Source: an uncultured Acetatifactor sp.
Lineage (GTDB): Bacteria; Bacillota; Clostridia; Lachnospirales; Lachnospiraceae
Length of the DNA stretch: 64,000 nucleotides
NCBI GenBank assembly: GCA_910586215.1
Contig: CAJUGH010000012.1
Location: forward strand, 1 to 64,000
Reading direction: 5' to 3'
Every line of letters starts with the position of its first letter. Positions within the stretch are counted from its first letter, which is position 1. The notes below the pieces were generated by a model. That model did not search any database. It worked only from the letters and a program-made list of their open reading frames with translations, and had not been told where the DNA came from. Below, piece by piece: positions 61,613-64,000 of this stretch. The translations under genes and the position numbers were made by a program.

Positions 61613-64000
61613 ATTTCAATCCACACTCCCGCACGGGGAGTGACCCATGGACGATGTCATAACAGGGATCATGGCCGGGATTTCAATCCACACTCCCGCA
61701 CGGGGAGTGACGATTCCAGGCTGGCGCACTGGAGGTTGCTTGCCTCATTTCAATCCACACTCCCGCACGGGGAGTGACGAAATCATCGGCCACGACTTAA
61801 AAATCGTCTGGATTTCAATCCACACTCCCGCACGGGGAGTGACTCATAAATGTCGGAAAAAGTCAACATGTCACCCAGATTTCAATCCACACTCCCGCAC
61901 GGGGAGTGACGCCGGATGGGGACGACAGGGGATCCGGGTCCTTCAATTTCAATCCACACTCCCGCACGGGGAGTGACATACTACCTTTCTCCTTACAGGT
62001 GTGGAGACCTGATTTCAATCCACACTCCCGCACGGGGAGTGACGGCTTACCCGGAAATTCTGTCCGTTGGCAGCCCCATATTTCAATCCACACTCCCGCA
62101 CGGGGAGTGACCGGGCGATAGATACATGTATGATAAATTTAAAAATATTTCAATCTACACTCCCGCACGGGGAGTGACGCATCTCATTATCTGCATATGA
62201 TGCAGTCTCCTTATTTCAATCCACACTCCCGCACGGGGAGTGACCAACATCAACAAGGAACTGAGCGTAATGACGGAGATTTCAATCCACACTCCCGCAC
62301 GGGGAGTGACATATATGATGGCATGCAGCGACGTGGATATGGCACGATTTCAATCCACACTCCCGCACGGGGAGTGACGCGGCTCTTCGCAGATTCTTTC
62401 TATGTATTCACAATTTCAATCTACACTCCCGCACGGGGAGTGACGGGTGTATCAATCCGCAAAAACTATTGCAATTACATTTCAATCCACACTCCCGCAC
62501 GGGGAGTGACGGCGGCAGAGCCGCAAGGGTGGAGGATATGACGAATTTCAATCCACACTCCCGCACGGGGAGTGACGGAGGTAAACCGGGCGAGAGTGGC
62601 GGCGAGCATGATTTCAATCCACACTCCCGCACGGGGAGTGACTAAAGGGTAAGGCCTACACTTGTGTGTTTTTCCATTTCAATCCACACTCCCGCACGGG
62701 GAGTGACGTCAAAATAAAATGCGATCTGGACTCCATCAATGATTTCAATCCACACTCCCGCACGGGGAGTGACTCTGGCTTTGCGAGTGCAAACTTTGTG
62801 GGACGCATTTCAATCCACACTCCCGCACGGGGAGTGACCTCCCTTAACTTCTGGCTTAGGGAGCATTGCCTGATTTCAATCCACACTCCCGCACGGGGAG
62901 TGACCGGATTAATCTGTATCTGCCCAAGGGGACAACGATTTCAATCCACACTCCCGCACGGGGAGTGACGTCTCTGGTGTTGTTGTTCATGGTGTTCTGC
63001 AAGATTTCAATCCACACTCCCGCACGGGGAGTGACAGGGTGGAGGATATGACAAGAGCGCAGGAGATAGATTTCAATCCACACTCCCGCACGGGGAGTGA
63101 CGGCGCGGAAACGCCTAATAGGCAGGGCGCGACAAAATTTCAATCCACACTCCCGCACGGGGAGTGACCTCTTCTTCGCCATATTCCTCTTTCAGCATTT
63201 TCAATTTCAATCCACACTCCCGCACGGGGAGTGACATTGTAAGCCAAATACCGAGGACTCTCGTACCGGATTTCAATCCACACTCCCGCACGGGGAGTGA
63301 CTACGTCTTTTCCAGGAGCTTCAGCAGGCCTTCCAATTTCAATCCACACTCCCGCACGGGGAGTGACGCGTGTTTTTTGTCGGGAGTTGCCAAGTCTTCG
63401 TATTTCAATCCACACTCCCGCACGGGGAGTGACGGTATTGTTACTTTCATACTGTGAGTAGTCAAATATTTCAATCCACACTCCCGCACGGGGAGTGACG
63501 GTACGGATTTTTACTTTAATGACTAAATTTTGCATTTCAATCCACACTCCCGCACGGGGAGTGACCCTCACTTCCAGCAGCCTTTTGGAAACGAACATGA
63601 TTTCAATCCACACTCCCGCACGGGGAGTGACGTATTCTATCTGGTGCCCTTCCCCCAGTTCCTCCAATTTCAATCCACACTCCCGCACGGGGAGTGACTT
63701 CCCCATGGCTTCTTTTTCCTGCATGAACCATATTTCAATCCACACTCCCGCACGGGGAGTGACTCATTCCGGCTCGGCAGCCGCAAGGAGGGACGCGATT
63801 TCAATCCACACTCCCGCACGGGGAGTGACGTACCTGTTCCTGTTTTCCATGATTTCTTCCCGGATTTCAATCCACACTCCCGCACGGGGAGTGACACGGG
63901 ATCAGCGGGTATGTAGGCACAGCAGCCCAATTTCAATCCACACTCCCGCACGGGGAGTGACATCCACTATGGTTGTAATGAATCCGCCTATCATCTCATT
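61613..64000 (-). CRISPR. Type I-C-like CRISPR array (36 repeats, runs off the window)
   Basis: Thirty-six 32-bp repeats from 61613-61644 to 63930-63961. They read ATTTCAATCCACACTCCCGC then ACGGGGAGTGAC on the plus strand, with spacers of 33-36 bases. In crRNA orientation (minus strand) the repeat begins GTCACTCCCC and ends GGATTGAAAT, with a 7-bp stem (CACTCCC/GGGAGTG), the usual form for subtype I-C. Two repeats (62147-62178 and 62413-62444) carry the same single change at position 10; the others look identical. The degenerate repeat on the left and the orientation place the leader to the right. No cas gene lies within the window. A further spacer begins at 63962. Confidence 0.97.

Noticed and set aside
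61647..63963. Open frames across the CRISPR array with recurrent peptides such as FNPHSRTGSD, ISIHTPARGVT and SLPVRECGLK
   Set aside because: They are translations of the repeat unit in different frames. They have no ribosome sites and no protein-like composition outside the repeats.
1..64000. Insertion sequences, prophage genes, integrases or cas genes
   Set aside because: No transposase, integrase, phage structural or Cas protein was recognised in any reading frame.

Overview
The window looks like a chromosomal piece of a spore-forming member of the Lachnospiraceae (Clostridia). Three things support this. There is a sporulation and cell-division block in the order HU, rqcP, yabP, yabQ, divIC-like, spoIIE, tilS, hpt, ftsH. 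A CotS-like gene is present. Most genes are moderately GC-rich with strong GGAGG ribosome sites. Most genes lie on the minus strand.

Layout. 1-9964: a low-GC partial gene of unknown function cut by the window edge, a D-2-hydroxyacid dehydrogenase, a membrane protein, a GH4 enzyme with the CHEV motif (predicted alpha-galacturonidase) divergent from an AraC regulator, a TSCPD protein, a MurG-family transferase, a YwlG-like protein, a NodB-type deacetylase and a MntP/YtaF-like membrane protein. 10391-10641: tRNA-Leu(UAA) and tRNA-Tyr(GUA) with a terminator. 10818-15100: a MATE exporter divergent from a LysR regulator, then an amidase/deacetylase fusion. 15236-19249: an overlapping four-gene signalling operon (secreted repeat protein, response regulator, histidine kinase, exported protein). 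19406-21532: a GH13 enzyme. 21958-29222: the housekeeping and sporulation block, in which spoIIE has a perfect -35 and -10 separated by 21 bp and flanked by Spo0A-box-like sites. 29517-38454: PEGA protein, CotS-like kinase-fold protein, CCA-adding enzyme, peptidylprolyl isomerase, M3 peptidase and a membrane protein.

38552-49114 is a rhamnogalacturonan-I utilisation locus. An LplB/LplC/LplA-type importer is followed by a GH105 unsaturated rhamnogalacturonyl hydrolase, a rhamnogalacturonan acetylesterase and a GH112 phosphorylase, with a divergent AraC regulator. The logic is uptake of acetylated unsaturated oligomers, removal of the unsaturated uronate, deacetylation, and phosphorolysis of a galactosyl disaccharide (probably Gal-Rha). 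The CHEV-type GH4 at 3505-4884 could act on the same material.

49194-51233 encodes the most unusual protein: a complete 2-isopropylmalate synthase with an AraC-type DNA-binding domain fused in frame at its C-terminus. It has a close-set promoter and no T-box that I could find. Then come a formate/nitrite channel and an OFA-family transporter, a P-type ATPase with two in-frame repeat insertions, CutC, a GNAT acetyltransferase, a sulfatase, and a haemerythrin fused to a possible CheX-like domain.

61546-64000 is a type I-C-like CRISPR array: 36 near-identical 32-bp repeats plus one degenerate terminal repeat, running off the right edge. The degenerate repeat on the left and the repeat orientation place the leader, and probably the cas genes, beyond the right edge. 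A dispersed intergenic repeat family occurs at several places in the window.
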